Assembly (NCBI RefSeq): GCF_001428805.1
Contig: NZ_LMIS01000001.1
Location: forward strand, 558,001 to 622,000
Source: Aeromicrobium sp. Root236
Lineage (GTDB): Bacteria; Actinomycetota; Actinomycetes; Propionibacteriales; Nocardioidaceae
Reading direction: 5' to 3'
Length of the DNA stretch: 64,000 bases
In this document: in pieces, positions 8,186 to 17,007 of the stretch
How positions within the stretch are numbered: the first letter of the stretch is position 1
Layout of the letters: every line of letters starts with the position of its first letter
Translations under genes and position numbers: made by a program
Notes under the pieces: model-generated
What the model was told of the DNA's origin: nothing
Database searches by the model: none
The model's input: the letters and a program-made list of their open reading frames with translations, nothing else

Positions 8186-9495
8186 TGAGGACGCTGCTCC
8201 GCCTGGCGACCGCTGGCTCGGTCGACGACGGCAAGTCCACCCTCGTCGGGCGCCTCCTGTACGACTCGAAGTCCGTGCTCGCCGACCAGTTCGACGCGGT
8301 CGAGCGGGTCAGCCGTGACCGCGGCCTCGCCTCCGCCGACCTGGCCCTGCTGACCGACGGGCTGCGCTCGGAGCGCGAGCAGGGCATCACGATCGACGTG
8401 GCCTACCGCTACTTCGCGACCGCCGAGCGCTCGTTCATCCTGGCCGACTGCCCCGGGCACGTGCAGTACACCCGCAACACCGTCACGGGCGCGAGCACCG
8501 CGGACGTGGTCGTGCTGCTGGTGGACGTACGCCACGGCATCCAGGAGCAGACCCGCCGCCACCTCGCCGTCGCGTCGCTGCTGCGCGTCCCGCACGTGAT
8601 CGTCGTGGTCAACAAGATCGACCTCGTCGAGTTCGACGAGGCGACCTACAACCGGGTCTCCGACGAGGTCCTCGAGTCGGCTCGCAGCCTCGGCCTCTAC
8701 GACGTCGCCACGATCCCGGTCTCCGCCCTCGACGGCGACAACGTCGTGGACCGCTCCGACCGTACGCCGTGGTACGACGGGCCCAGCTTGCTGTCGTACC
8801 TCGAGCAGCTCTCCCCCGTCGGCTCGCCGCAGTCCGAGCCGCTGCGGTTCCCCGTCCAGCTCGTGATCCGGCCCCAGTCGGCCGCCGGCGACGAGTTCCG
8901 CGACTACCGCGGCTACGCCGGCCAGATCGCCTCAGGCCTCGTCCGCGTCGGTGACGCGGTCACGGTGCAGCCGAGCGGTCGTACGAGCACCGTCACCGGC
9001 ATCGACTTCGCCGGCAAGGAGCTCACCGAGGCGTTCGCCCCCCAGTCCGTGACGCTGCGGCTCGCGGACGACATCGACATCTCGCGCGGCGACCTGCTGG
9101 TGACGTCCCGCAGCGTCCCGCCCGTCACGCAGGACATCGACGGCACGATCGCCTGGCTCGCGGAGGGCGCCCTGGTGCCGGGCACCAAGGTGCTGCTCAA
9201 GCACGGCACCAAGACCGTCCAGGCCATGGTCAAGGGCATCGGCGGCAAGCTCGATCTCGACAACGCGCAGCTGCTCCCCGCCGAGTCGCTGGGCCTCAAC
9301 GACATCGGCCACGTGACGCTGCGTCTGGCCGCGCCGATCCCGGCCGAGGAGTACATCCACGCCCGCGGCACCGGCGCGTTCCTGCTGATCGACGCGCAGG
9401 ACGGCGGCACGCTGGCTGCCGGCATGGTCGGCGATGCGCTGCTCGACACCAAGGCGGCCGTGGACGCGATCGGCGAGACTACAGTTCTCGTATGA
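8185..9495 (+). CDS. cysN: sulfate adenylyltransferase subunit 1 (GTPase)
   Basis: EF-Tu-like GTPase subunit whose GTP hydrolysis drives APS synthesis with CysD; 436 residues. G1 is GSVDDGKST (11-19), G3 DCPGH (89-93) and G4 NKID (144-147), followed by two beta-barrel domains. It lacks a C-terminal CysC (APS kinase) extension, in keeping with CysH being an APS reductase. Its stop overlaps the next gene's ATG as ATGA. Confidence 0.96.
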   Translation: MRTLLRLATAGSVDDGKSTLVGRLLYDSKSVLADQFDAVERVSRDRGLASADLALLTDGLRSEREQGITIDVAYRYFATAERSFILADCPGHVQYTRNTVTGASTADVVVLLVDVRHGIQEQTRRHLAVASLLRVPHVIVVVNKIDLVEFDEATYNRVSDEVLESARSLGLYDVATIPVSALDGDNVVDRSDRTPWYDGPSLLSYLEQLSPVGSPQSEPLRFPVQLVIRPQSAAGDEFRDYRGYAGQIASGLVRVGDAVTVQPSGRTSTVTGIDFAGKELTEAFAPQSVTLRLADDIDISRGDLLVTSRSVPPVTQDIDGTIAWLAEGALVPGTKVLLKHGTKTVQAMVKGIGGKLDLDNAQLLPAESLGLNDIGHVTLRLAAPIPAEEYIHARGTGAFLLIDAQDGGTLAAGMVGDALLDTKAAVDAIGETTVLV

Positions 9496-10700
9496 CCTCG
9501 GGCTCGAACGGAAGCTTTCCGCTCACCCTTCGTGTGGCCGGCCGCAAGGTCGTCGTCGTCGGTGGCGGGCACGTCGCCACCCGCCGTACGCTCTCGCTGC
9601 TCGACGCGGGCGCCCGCGTCGTCGTGATCGCGCCGGTCGTCTCGGACTCGCTCGCCTCGTCGATCGACCGGGGCGAGGTCGAGTGGGTCGCCCGGACGTA
9701 CGAGAGCGGCGACCTCGACGGCGCCTGGCTCGTGCAGACGGCGACCGCCGACCCGGCTGTCGACGGGCAGGTCGCCGACGACGCCGAGGCGCTCCAGCTC
9801 TGGTGCCTCAAGGGCGGCGACCCCGACCACGCGACCGCCTGGTCGCCCGCTGTCGCCCGCGTCGACGACGTCACGGTCGCGGTCAGCGGAGGCGGCGACG
9901 CCGGACGCGCTGCCGCGCTGCGTGACGGCGTGGCTGCCGCCTTGCAGTCGGGTGATCTCCCGCTGCGGCACCGCACGCATCACCCCGACGGCTTCGTCGC
10001 GCTCGTCGGCGGCGGGCCCGGTGACGCCGGCTTGCTGACGACTCGTGGCCGACGGCTGCTGGCGGAGGCCGACGTCGTCGTGATCGACCGCCTCGCCCCG
10101 CACGGTGTGCTCGCGGAGCTGTCGCCCGACGTCGAGGTCATCGACGTCGGCAAGAAGCCGGATCACCACCCGATCCCCCAGGACGAGATCAACGCGATCC
10201 TGGTCGACCGCGCCAAGCAGGGCAAGATCGTCGTCCGGCTCAAGGGCGGCGACCCGTACGTCTTCGGCCGCGGCGGTGAGGAGCTCATCGCGTGTCGCGA
10301 CGCCGGCATCCCGGTGGAGGTCGTGCCGGGAGTCACCAGCGCGATCGCCGTTGCGGCCGCGGCCGGCATACCGGTCACGCATCGCGGTGTCTCGCGCGGC
10401 TTCACCGTCGTCACCGGCCACGAGTCGCTGGCCGACCTCCCCCGCAATCGGGCCCACACCATCGTCATGCTGATGGGCGTCAAGCGGCTCGCCGAGACCG
10501 CCGACGAGCTCATCGCCGCAGGTCACGACCCGGAGACACCGGCCGCGCTCGTCGAGAGCGGCTACAGCGACGGCCAGCGGGTGACGGTCGGCACGCTGTC
10601 GACGATCGCCGAGCGTGCCACCGCCGTCGGCGCCGAGCCGCCGGCCATCACGATCCTCGGCGACGTCGTGACCCTCTCCCCCGCCTGGCCCGGCACCTGA
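9492..10700 (+). CDS. cysG: siroheme synthase CysG-like (precorrin-2 dehydrogenase / uroporphyrinogen-III methyltransferase)
   Basis: Bifunctional 402-residue enzyme. The N-terminal part (about 10-150) is a Rossmann NAD-binding precorrin-2 dehydrogenase ([15 protein letters not shown]). The C-terminal part (about 165-400) is a uroporphyrinogen-III C-methyltransferase with [31 protein letters not shown] and PGVTSAIA. It supplies the siroheme precursor for sulfite reductase, which fits its place at the end of the sulfate operon. No ferrochelatase or sulfite reductase gene is present in the window. It is convergent with rtcB across a large hairpin. Confidence 0.93.
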   Translation: MTSGSNGSFPLTLRVAGRKVVVVGGGHVATRRTLSLLDAGARVVVIAPVVSDSLASSIDRGEVEWVARTYESGDLDGAWLVQTATADPAVDGQVADDAEALQLWCLKGGDPDHATAWSPAVARVDDVTVAVSGGGDAGRAAALRDGVAAALQSGDLPLRHRTHHPDGFVALVGGGPGDAGLLTTRGRRLLAEADVVVIDRLAPHGVLAELSPDVEVIDVGKKPDHHPIPQDEINAILVDRAKQGKIVVRLKGGDPYVFGRGGEELIACRDAGIPVEVVPGVTSAIAVAAAAGIPVTHRGVSRGFTVVTGHESLADLPRNRAHTIVMLMGVKRLAETADELIAAGHDPETPAALVESGYSDGQRVTVGTLSTIAERATAVGAEPPAITILGDVVTLSPAWPGT

Positions 10701-10720
10701 CACCCAGCCCCCGGCCAGAC

Positions 10721-10789
10721 CCCCGCGATCTGTGACGTTGGAGGCGTGTCCCGTCGTGGGAAACGCCTCGTTCGTCACAAATCGCGGGG
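10721..10789. terminator. long imperfect hairpin between convergent cysG and rtcB
   Basis: Arms 10721-10747 and 10763-10789 (27 nt each) pair at 23 positions. The 15-nt loop holds a further 4-bp hairpin (TCCC/GGGA). It lies 20 bp after the cysG stop and 3 bp from the rtcB stop, so it is well placed as a bidirectional terminator. The length and nested shape also resemble a dispersed palindromic repeat; only one copy was noticed here. Confidence 0.6.
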
Positions 10790-10792
10790 TTG

Positions 10793-11965
10793 TCAGTCGC
10801 CCTTGACGTTGACGATCTGCCGCAGCGTGTGCCGCACCTCGACGAGGTCCTTGGCGTCCTCCATCACCACGTCGATGTCCTTGTACGCAGCCGGGATCTC
10901 GTCGATGAACGCCTCGGTGTCGCGGTACTCGATGTCACCCATGGCGACCCGCAGGTCCTCCTGGGTGAACGTCTTCCGAGCCCGGGAGCGGCTGTACTCC
11001 CGGCCCGCGCCGTGCGGCGAGGAGTTGAGCGCGAGCGCGTTGCCCTTGCCCACCACGACGTACGACCGCGTGCCCATCGACCCCGGGATGAGTCCCGGTG
11101 TGCCGAGGGACGCATCGATCGCACCCTTGCGCGACAGCCACACATCCTTGCCGAAGTGCTTCTCCTGCGTCGTGTAGTTGTGGTGGCAGTTGATCTCCTC
11201 GACCCGCTCCACCTCGTCCACACCGACCCAGTCGGCGAAGCACGTGACGACCCGGTCCATCATCTCCTCACGGTTGAGCAGCGCGTACCTCTGCGCCCAC
11301 CGCAGCTCGCGGATGTACGCCCAGAACTCGTCCGTCCCCTCCACGAGGTAGGCGAGGTCACGATCGGGAAGATCGATCCACCACTTCTGGCACAGGTCCT
11401 GCGCGATCTTGATGTGCCGCTGCGCGATCATGTTGCCGACGCCGCGCGAGCCCGAGTGCAGGAACAGCCACACCTGGTCGTCCTCGTCGAGGCTGACCTC
11501 GATGAAGTGGTTGCCCGAGCCGAGCGTGCCCAGCTGCTTCTCCCACCGTGCCGCCCGGTCAGCCGGGTCGAAGCCCGCCTTCTCGGCGTCAGCGCGCAGC
11601 TCAGCGAGCCGTACCCGGGTGTGCTCCCGCGTGATGGCCTGGTTCGCGTTGCCCGCCGACAGCGGGATCGCCCGCTCGATCGCCTCACGCAGCGCGCGCC
11701 GATCGGTCGGCAGGTCGTCGGCGGCGTACGCGGTCTTGACCGCGATCATGCCGCAACCGATGTCGACGCCGACGGCTGCCGGGATGATCGCTCCGAGGGT
11801 CGGGATGACCGAGCCGACGGTCGCTCCCTTGCCGAGGTGCGCGTCCGGCATCAGCGCGAGGTGCGGGTGGATGAACGGCATCGTGCTCGCCGCCTGTGCC
11901 TGGTCGCGAGCCTTCGCGTCCAGGATGGATGCCCAGCTGAACAGCCGCTGGGAGATCTTCTCCAT
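10793..11965 (-). CDS. rtcB: RNA-splicing ligase RtcB
   Basis: GTP- and Mn-dependent 3'-phosphate RNA ligase, 390 residues, the shorter bacterial form. Manganese-site residues include GVDIGCGM (Cys71), LGSGNHFIE, FLHSGSRGVGN and NCHHNYT. The guanylated histidine is His318 in SSPHGAGR. The reading frame is open upstream through a folded leader, but the ATG at 11965 has GGAAGAGA in front and matches the family start. No archease, RtcA or RtcR gene is adjacent. RNA repair after tRNA or rRNA cleavage is the usual role. Confidence 0.95.
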   Translation of the reverse strand: MEKISQRLFSWASILDAKARDQAQAASTMPFIHPHLALMPDAHLGKGATVGSVIPTLGAIIPAAVGVDIGCGMIAVKTAYAADDLPTDRRALREAIERAIPLSAGNANQAITREHTRVRLAELRADAEKAGFDPADRAARWEKQLGTLGSGNHFIEVSLDEDDQVWLFLHSGSRGVGNMIAQRHIKIAQDLCQKWWIDLPDRDLAYLVEGTDEFWAYIRELRWAQRYALLNREEMMDRVVTCFADWVGVDEVERVEEINCHHNYTTQEKHFGKDVWLSRKGAIDASLGTPGLIPGSMGTRSYVVVGKGNALALNSSPHGAGREYSRSRARKTFTQEDLRVAMGDIEYRDTEAFIDEIPAAYKDIDVVMEDAKDLVEVRHTLRQIVNVKGD

Positions 11966-11994
11966 GATCTTCTCTTCCTGTGGGTGGATGGATA

Positions 11995-12200
11995 CAACAA
12001 AAATGAGCCCCGGCCGCGGATGCGGTCGAGGCTCGTGGTTCCGGAGCAGCTGGCTAGGCCAGGGGTGTTCCGGGGTACGGGGCATCGTCCGCATGGCGGC
12101 TCTCGTCGCGCCGCGACGAGGTTCCGGGCATGCCGAAGGAGGAGCTGTGGAGCCATGAGTACGTCATGGGGCCCGCCTTCCTTCGGTCGTCGCCCGCGAG
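11995..12200 (-). ncRNA. structured leader RNA of rtcB ending in an intrinsic terminator
   Basis: Upstream of rtcB on the minus strand are several hairpins. An 8-bp stem (12133-12140 with 12179-12186) encloses a perfect 6-bp hairpin (12153-12158 with 12164-12169). A perfect 8-9-bp hairpin follows at 12102-12120. A 13-position stem (12005-12017 with 12022-12034, one mismatch and one G-U) is followed by a five-T run, a classic Rho-independent terminator ending about 30 nt before the ATG. CCGGAAC occurs three times between or beside the stems. A cis-acting attenuator is inferred; a separate small RNA with read-through into rtcB is the alternative. No known Rfam motif recognised. Confidence 0.5.
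12005..12034 (-). terminator. intrinsic terminator inside the rtcB leader
   Basis: The GC-rich stem 12005-12017/12022-12034 with a 4-nt loop is followed on the minus strand by ATTTTTGTTG. The remaining 30 nt before the rtcB ATG leaves no room for a separate promoter, so rtcB expression must read through this site. Confidence 0.6.
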
Positions 12201-12284
12201 ATGCGGGACGGTGCGAGGAAGGACACTACCGCATGACGTCGCCGGCGAGCCCGATTCGCTATCGTTCAGGCACACACAACAGCA

Positions 12285-12429
12285 CGTTCTCAGGGCGGGG
12301 TGGAACTCCCCACCGGCGGTAGGGGCGGCAACGCCCGAGCCCGCGAGCGCCATCGTCGAAGCTGACGGTGGGTCAGCAGATCCGGTCAGACTCCGGAGCC
12401 GACGGTCACAGTCCGGATGGAAGAGAGCG
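12285..12429 (+). ncRNA. FMN riboswitch (RFN element)
   Basis: All RFN hallmarks are present in order: CAGGGCGGGGTGGAACTCCCC, ACCGGCGGT, GAGCCCGCGAGC, CAGATCCGGT, CCGGAGCCGACGGT and CAGTCCGGATGGAAGAGA. The 7-bp closing stem P1 pairs 12285-12291 with 12423-12429. A further hairpin follows at 12430-12457 (8-bp outer stem around a CCCGTACGGG palindrome), probably the expression platform. It precedes ribH, so lumazine synthase should be shut off by FMN. Confidence 0.95.
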
Positions 12430-12477
12430 GCGCTGAACGCCCGTACGGGTTCGGCGCACAGCCTTGGGTCGTCATGA

Positions 12478-12951
<474 letters not shown>

Positions 12952-12973
12952 CGAGCCGGCGGCCCGGTGACGG

Positions 12974-13429
12974 TCAGCCGTCCTGGGCCGCCAGCCACGC
13001 GTTGAGGTGCTTCTCGCCCTGACGCATCACGATGTTGTGCCCCACGACGAAGACCGGCCGCAGGAGCCACGACGTCCACCGCATCCACCGCCGATCGGTC
13101 GCCACGCGCCAGTCGATGTCCATGGCGGAGGTCCCCGGCGTGAGCTCCACGAACGTGACGACGCCGCGCCCCCGCAGGTCGCCCTCGGAGGTGAAGCTCA
13201 ACCGGTCCGGCCGGTGAGCCTGCAGGTTGGCGAGCCTGAACGTCACGGAGTAGCCGAGGCCGCTCGAGGCCCGTACGTCGAGATTGTCACCGTCGTACGC
13301 CATGACCTGGACCGATGGCCACCACGGCAACGGGTCCGGGGTGTCCAACAGCGCCTCCAGGACGTCCCAGAGCGACTCGCGGCCGCGGTCGACCCGCCAC
13401 CGCGAGACCAGGACGTACTCGGAATTCAT
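12974..13429 (-). CDS. SRPBCC (polyketide cyclase-like) protein
   Basis: 151-residue protein of the START/SRPBCC fold. It begins with the usual VSRWRVDRGRESLWDVLEALLDTPDPLPWWPSV strand-helix start, contains a central beta-sheet and ends in a long helix (RPVFVVGHNIVMRQGEKHLNAWL). The fold binds hydrophobic ligands, and the substrate is unknown. It lies 85 bp downstream of the small membrane-protein pair on the same strand, separated from it by a hairpin. Confidence 0.8.
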   Translation of the reverse strand: MNSEYVLVSRWRVDRGRESLWDVLEALLDTPDPLPWWPSVQVMAYDGDNLDVRASSGLGYSVTFRLANLQAHRPDRLSFTSEGDLRGRGVVTFVELTPGTSAMDIDWRVATDRRWMRWTSWLLRPVFVVGHNIVMRQGEKHLNAWLAAQDG

Positions 13430-13486
13430 CCAGACTTCTCCGTGTCGCTACCGAGGCTGGAGTGGCCATCGGGATTGAATGGATCT

Positions 13487-13515
13487 GGCCCTACGCGGTA
13501 TGAGTGCGTAGGGCC
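13487..13515 (-). terminator. hairpin terminator
   Basis: A perfect 10-bp stem (13487-13496 with 13506-13515) and 9-nt loop sits immediately after the stop codon (13516-13518) of the minus-strand membrane-protein gene. Confidence 0.65.
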
Positions 13516-13905
13516 TTAGCTCTGTCCTGACGAGGCCGTCCGCCGCAGCCACCACAGTCCCACGAGGGGCAGCACGAGCGGCACGAAGCCATAACCCTCG
13601 CCGAATCCCGACCACACCGTCTGGTCCGGGAACAGCGAGTCGTCGGCCAGCGACAGCACGCCGGTCACGAGGACCCCGACGAGCTCGATGCTGATCGTCA
13701 CCAGGGCAAGACCCCGCAGGCTGCGGGCCAGCGCGATCGTCGCCGCGATGTAGACCAGGCCGGCGAACGCCGACATCGAGTACGCGAACGGGGCCTCGTC
13801 GGCCTTGGTGGCGAGCTGCACGATCGAGCGTGCGGACGCGGCGAGGGCGAACACCGCGTAGATCGCCACGAGGACCCGCCCGAAGCCGTGGGACGTGTCA
13901 GACAT
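13516..13905 (-). CDS. hypothetical membrane protein, 129 aa
   Basis: About four membrane helices in 129 residues (around 7-24, 35-58, 63-83 and a final one near 105-120). A polar loop (LADDSLFPDQTVWSGFGEGYG) precedes the last helix. No enzymatic motif is recognisable. The ATG at 13905 overlaps the stop of the preceding membrane protein by 8 bp, so the two small membrane proteins are probably made together, perhaps as a complex. Confidence 0.75.
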   Translation of the reverse strand: MSDTSHGFGRVLVAIYAVFALAASARSIVQLATKADEAPFAYSMSAFAGLVYIAATIALARSLRGLALVTISIELVGVLVTGVLSLADDSLFPDQTVWSGFGEGYGFVPLVLPLVGLWWLRRTASSGQS

Positions 13906-14263
13906 ACGCGTTCTTCCAGATGCCGAGCAGGCGTACGCACAGGACGGCAACCGTCAGCATCGCCACCACGACCACGCCGGTGCCCCAACGCGACTTCTCG
14001 GCGATGCCCCAGAGCACTGCGGCCGGCGGGATCACCACGATCGTCACGAGGTAGGACACGAACAACACGCCGTCGACGTCACGGTCGGTCGAGCCGAGCG
14101 CGATCGAGCCGCCGACCAGCAGCGCGATGAGCATGACCTCGAGCGCCGCCACGGCGTAGAACAACGGATTGCTGAACGGCCGCTGCTTCAGCGTGTGCCA
14201 GCCGGCGAACGCCCCGACGAGGGCAGCAGCCAGGGCGACGACGTACGCCACGAGGTCGGTCAC
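13898..14263 (-). CDS. hypothetical membrane protein, 121 aa
   Basis: 121 residues with about four membrane helices (around 3-20, 30-50, 60-80 and 88-110) and a short polar C-terminus (RLLGIWKNAYV). The GTG at 14263 overlaps the hydrolase stop as GTGA, which selects it over the longer open frame. It overlaps the next membrane-protein gene by 8 bp. Function unknown. Confidence 0.75.
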   Translation of the reverse strand: MTDLVAYVVALAAALVGAFAGWHTLKQRPFSNPLFYAVAALEVMLIALLVGGSIALGSTDRDVDGVLFVSYLVTIVVIPPAAVLWGIAEKSRWGTGVVVVAMLTVAVLCVRLLGIWKNAYV

Positions 14264-14919
14264 GCAATGCCTTCGTTCGGGGCCTCCTCGTGCGAGGTGG
14301 CGGTCAGGATCTCCGTGACCGAGTCTTCCACGAAGCGTCGCCAGGCCGACAGGTGGCGGGCCATGAAGTGTCCGGCGCCCGCCAGCGACTGCCACGTGGC
14401 GCTCGTCGCGAGCCCCCGGCTCCGCTCCACGTACGCCTTGCTGGCCGCCGGCGAGGTCCACCGGTCAGCCGAGCCGTGCAGGACCCGCAGGTAGCGACCC
14501 GCGATCGCGCCGTTGGGCTCCCCCGGCGGCAGCCACGGCGCCAGTCCGACGACGCCGACCACGGCCGGGTCGCCCGCGGCGCGGCAGGCCGTACGACCGC
14601 CCATCGAGTGGCCGACCAGCACGACGGGCACGCCCGGCTGCTCCGCGGTCAGCTGCTCGAGCGCCCAACGAGCGTCGCGGACCGGAGCGGGATCGGTCTC
14701 GGAGTTCCAGCCGCGCACGCGATACTGCAGCAGGCTCAGGGCGATCTCGTTGCGGCGCGCGAATCGCCGCAGTGAACGCGCCATGAGTGCCATCCGCCAC
14801 CAGCTCGCGTGCTTGTTCTCGACCGGCTCCACGTTGCGCTGCTGTCCGCCGTGCAGCAGCAGCACGATCGCCCTTGGTGATGCGGGCGTCGTGTAGCGGT
14901 CGAGTCGTGGGTCTGGCAT
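14260..14919 (-). CDS. alpha/beta hydrolase
   Basis: 219-residue hydrolase. An oxyanion-hole strand IVLLLHGG is followed by the nucleophile elbow VGHSMGGRTA. A late acidic residue in HGSADRWTSP and His in GAGHFMARH complete a plausible Ser-Asp-His triad. I start at the ATG MPDPRLDRYTTP (14919) because the longer upstream frame encodes unrelated Arg/Pro-rich sequence. It heads a three-gene unit with the two small membrane proteins. Substrate unknown. Confidence 0.85.
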   Translation of the reverse strand: MPDPRLDRYTTPASPRAIVLLLHGGQQRNVEPVENKHASWWRMALMARSLRRFARRNEIALSLLQYRVRGWNSETDPAPVRDARWALEQLTAEQPGVPVVLVGHSMGGRTACRAAGDPAVVGVVGLAPWLPPGEPNGAIAGRYLRVLHGSADRWTSPAASKAYVERSRGLATSATWQSLAGAGHFMARHLSAWRRFVEDSVTEILTATSHEEAPNEGIA

Positions 14920-15148
14920 GCCTTCGATGCTGTCACGCGGTCGAAGAGCCCGCACAGCGGAGCGAGACACCTCACACTCACCAGTCGGCGGCGAAGCCGG
15001 CCAGGTCGGCGACCACTCCGCGAAAGGGCTCGCGCTCGCCACGCGGGCCGAGGCCGCGTGCTGCCAACCGATGGCTCGAACGGGCCGATGAGACAATCCG
15101 TCACGACTGTGTATGCTCGCTACTCACATCTGCTCGGGAAGGTTCTTC

Positions 15149-15562
15149 ATGCGTCTCCAGATCTCCGCCGCACTCGCGGCGCTCCTCATCTCCCTCGGAC
15201 TCGTCACGCTCACGCCAACCGCCGCCACGGCGTCAGGAGGGCTCCAGTGCAACATCGGTGCCGTGGACAGCGCGGCCAGCTCGTTGCAGAGCTCCCGTAC
15301 CTACCTGAACGCCCACCGAAGCACCTCGAGCTGGAAGCGCTACGTGCCTCGCGTGAGCGACACCTACACCAACGTCGCAGGCTGCTTCACCGGGTCGGCG
15401 CACACGCTGCTGCTCCAGTCCCTGGACGCCTTCCTCGGCCACTACCGAGCGAAGCACTGGTCCAAGGGGATCGCCCAGCTCGATGCGACGATCAAGGTGC
15501 TCCGCAAGATCGTCAACGCCTACTACGACTCGGACGGCGACATCTGCCCGACCTACTGCTAG
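15149..15562 (+). CDS. orphan secreted protein with four cysteines
   Basis: 137 residues with a clear signal peptide (MRLQISAALAALLISLGLVT, cleaved near TAATA-SGG). The mature protein of about 107 residues is mostly helical, rich in Ser, Tyr and basic residues, and has four cysteines (QCNIG, AGCF and a terminal ICPTYC) that could form two disulphides. I do not recognise the family. AAGG precedes the ATG at 15149; an in-frame ATG at 15113 would give a longer signal peptide. TATGCT upstream may be its -10. Confidence 0.75.
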   Translation: MRLQISAALAALLISLGLVTLTPTAATASGGLQCNIGAVDSAASSLQSSRTYLNAHRSTSSWKRYVPRVSDTYTNVAGCFTGSAHTLLLQSLDAFLGHYRAKHWSKGIAQLDATIKVLRKIVNAYYDSDGDICPTYC

Positions 15563-15584
15563 GGCGTGCCGCCGGAGAGACAAG

Positions 15585-16166
15585 TCACGCCGTCCAATCG
15601 GCGGGCACCCGTCCGCTGCGCACGAGCAGTCGGAGGAGGTCGTTCGAGGATCCGTGCTGCGGTGCTGCCGATGCCCGGAAACCCATCTCGGCGAACGACT
15701 CGCCGAGCAGCAAGGTCAGACCGTCATGGGCGACATCCATGACATCTGGGTCGAAGGCGATCTCGAGCCCGCGTGCGGCAGCCAGGTCCCACGTGTGGAT
15801 CACGGCCTCGGCGATGAGCTCGTCGAGCATGACCCGCATCGGGGTCAGCCCGCGGTAGGGCATCGTGATCGTCTCGTCGGTGCGCGCCCGCAGGTTGGTG
15901 ACCAGACGCTCCGATGCCTCGCGCAGGTCGCGCTCGGGCTCGGATGACGCCCGGTAGGTCGGCGACCCGTCGAGCAACGGTGGCTCGCGGTCGGCCGCAC
16001 ACGCCGCGGTGACCTGCTGCCAGCCGATGACGTGCTCGAGCAGTCGCCGTACGTCGAACTCCTCGCACGGCGTCCGGCGGTCCAGGTCCTGCGGCGTCAG
16101 CCCCTCGGCCGTACGCCGGGTCGTGACCAGGACCCTCTCGAGCAGGTCGACGTGAGGATCGCTCAT
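15585..16166 (-). CDS. TIGR03086/maleylpyruvate isomerase-like (DinB-fold) protein
   Basis: 193 residues. The N-terminal four-helix bundle carries the family pattern RTPCEEFDVRRLLEHVIGW with a metal-ligand His. A second helix carries AEAVIHTWDLAAA with another His, giving the DinB-like metal site. A C-terminal helix segment (DLLRLLVRSGRVPADW) closes the domain. Relatives include mycothiol-dependent isomerases, but most members are uncharacterised, so no reaction is assigned. Confidence 0.85.
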   Translation of the reverse strand: MSDPHVDLLERVLVTTRRTAEGLTPQDLDRRTPCEEFDVRRLLEHVIGWQQVTAACAADREPPLLDGSPTYRASSEPERDLREASERLVTNLRARTDETITMPYRGLTPMRVMLDELIAEAVIHTWDLAAARGLEIAFDPDVMDVAHDGLTLLLGESFAEMGFRASAAPQHGSSNDLLRLLVRSGRVPADWTA

Positions 16167-16249
16167 GGCACAAACCTATCGGCGCGACCGGGCGTCTCGA
16201 ACCCACCGACTCGGGCGACGCTGACAGTGGTCGTGTCATGATGTGCCGC

Positions 16250-16999
16250 ATGCCCGCACCCCTGGTCCTGATCTCCGCCGCGATGGCGGTGCCGTCCGGC
16301 TTCTACCGGCCGCTCGTCGAGGAGTTCGAGCAACGCGGCTGGGAGGCCAAGGCACTGCCAACTCGCGGCTTCGAACGTGGCGAGCCGATCGCGTCGCGGA
16401 CGCATGACTGGAGCTACGCCAGCGAGATGGCCGTCATCGCCGACGAGGTGGCCAAGGCACGCGCCGACCAACCCGATCGCCCGGTGATCCTGCTGGGACA
16501 CAGCCTCGGCGCGCAGATCTCGGCAGGGCACGAGCTGCACCACGAGCCGAGCGACGGCTTCGTGGCCGTCGGCGCCTCGGTGCCGCACTTCCGGTCGTAC
16601 CCCAAGGCTGGGCTGCCGGTGCTGTTCCTCGGTGTCAGCGTGCCGGTCGTGGCACGGCTCCGCGGATTCGTGCCCAAGCCGTTCTTCGGGGCACCTGGCG
16701 CCCGTACGTTGATGCGTGAGTGGGCCCGGTTCGTCCGGTCCGGCAAGCCGCCCTTCGCGGTGCCCCACCGCATCACGACCCCGTCGCTGGTCGTGCAGCT
16801 GCAGGGCGACACCTATGCGGTGTCCCGCTCCAACAAGATCTTCGTCGAGACGTTCCTCGATCCCGACCACTCCACCCGCTGGGTCTACCTCAAGGACGCC
16901 GTGCCCGAGGGCGGCACGACCCACCACGTCATGTGGGTCAAGACCCCCGCCCCGGTGGTCGACCGCATCGCAGCCTGGTGGCGCGAGGTCGAGAAGTAG
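16250..16999 (+). CDS. alpha/beta hydrolase (serine aminopeptidase-like)
   Basis: 249 residues. The start LVLISAAMAVPSGFYRPL and the nucleophile motif LLGHSLGAQ show the hydrolase fold; His near THHVMW could complete the triad. Long helices between them form a cap. In-frame ATGs at 16238 and 16250 are both possible, and neither has a clear RBS. Substrate unknown. A perfect inverted repeat follows the stop codon. Confidence 0.82.
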   Translation: MPAPLVLISAAMAVPSGFYRPLVEEFEQRGWEAKALPTRGFERGEPIASRTHDWSYASEMAVIADEVAKARADQPDRPVILLGHSLGAQISAGHELHHEPSDGFVAVGASVPHFRSYPKAGLPVLFLGVSVPVVARLRGFVPKPFFGAPGARTLMREWARFVRSGKPPFAVPHRITTPSLVVQLQGDTYAVSRSNKIFVETFLDPDHSTRWVYLKDAVPEGGTTHHVMWVKTPAPVVDRIAAWWREVEK

Positions 17000-17007
17000 C
17001 CCCCGTT

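Noticed and set aside
11966-12094. In-frame N-terminal extension of RtcB up to 12094
   Set aside because: It would translate through the terminator hairpin, is not family-like, and the ATG at 11965 has its own GGAAGAGA RBS.
12050-12200. Possible tRNA or tRNA-like element in the rtcB leader
   Set aside because: No T-arm GTTCRA pattern with matching acceptor stem could be folded; only simple hairpins are supported.
14920-15148. Minus-strand ORF extension upstream of the hydrolase (to 15096-15104)
   Set aside because: Arg/Pro/Ser-rich translation without homology features; the family-like start is at 14919. The spacer holds a small 7-bp hairpin (15040-15060) and the promoter of the secreted protein only.
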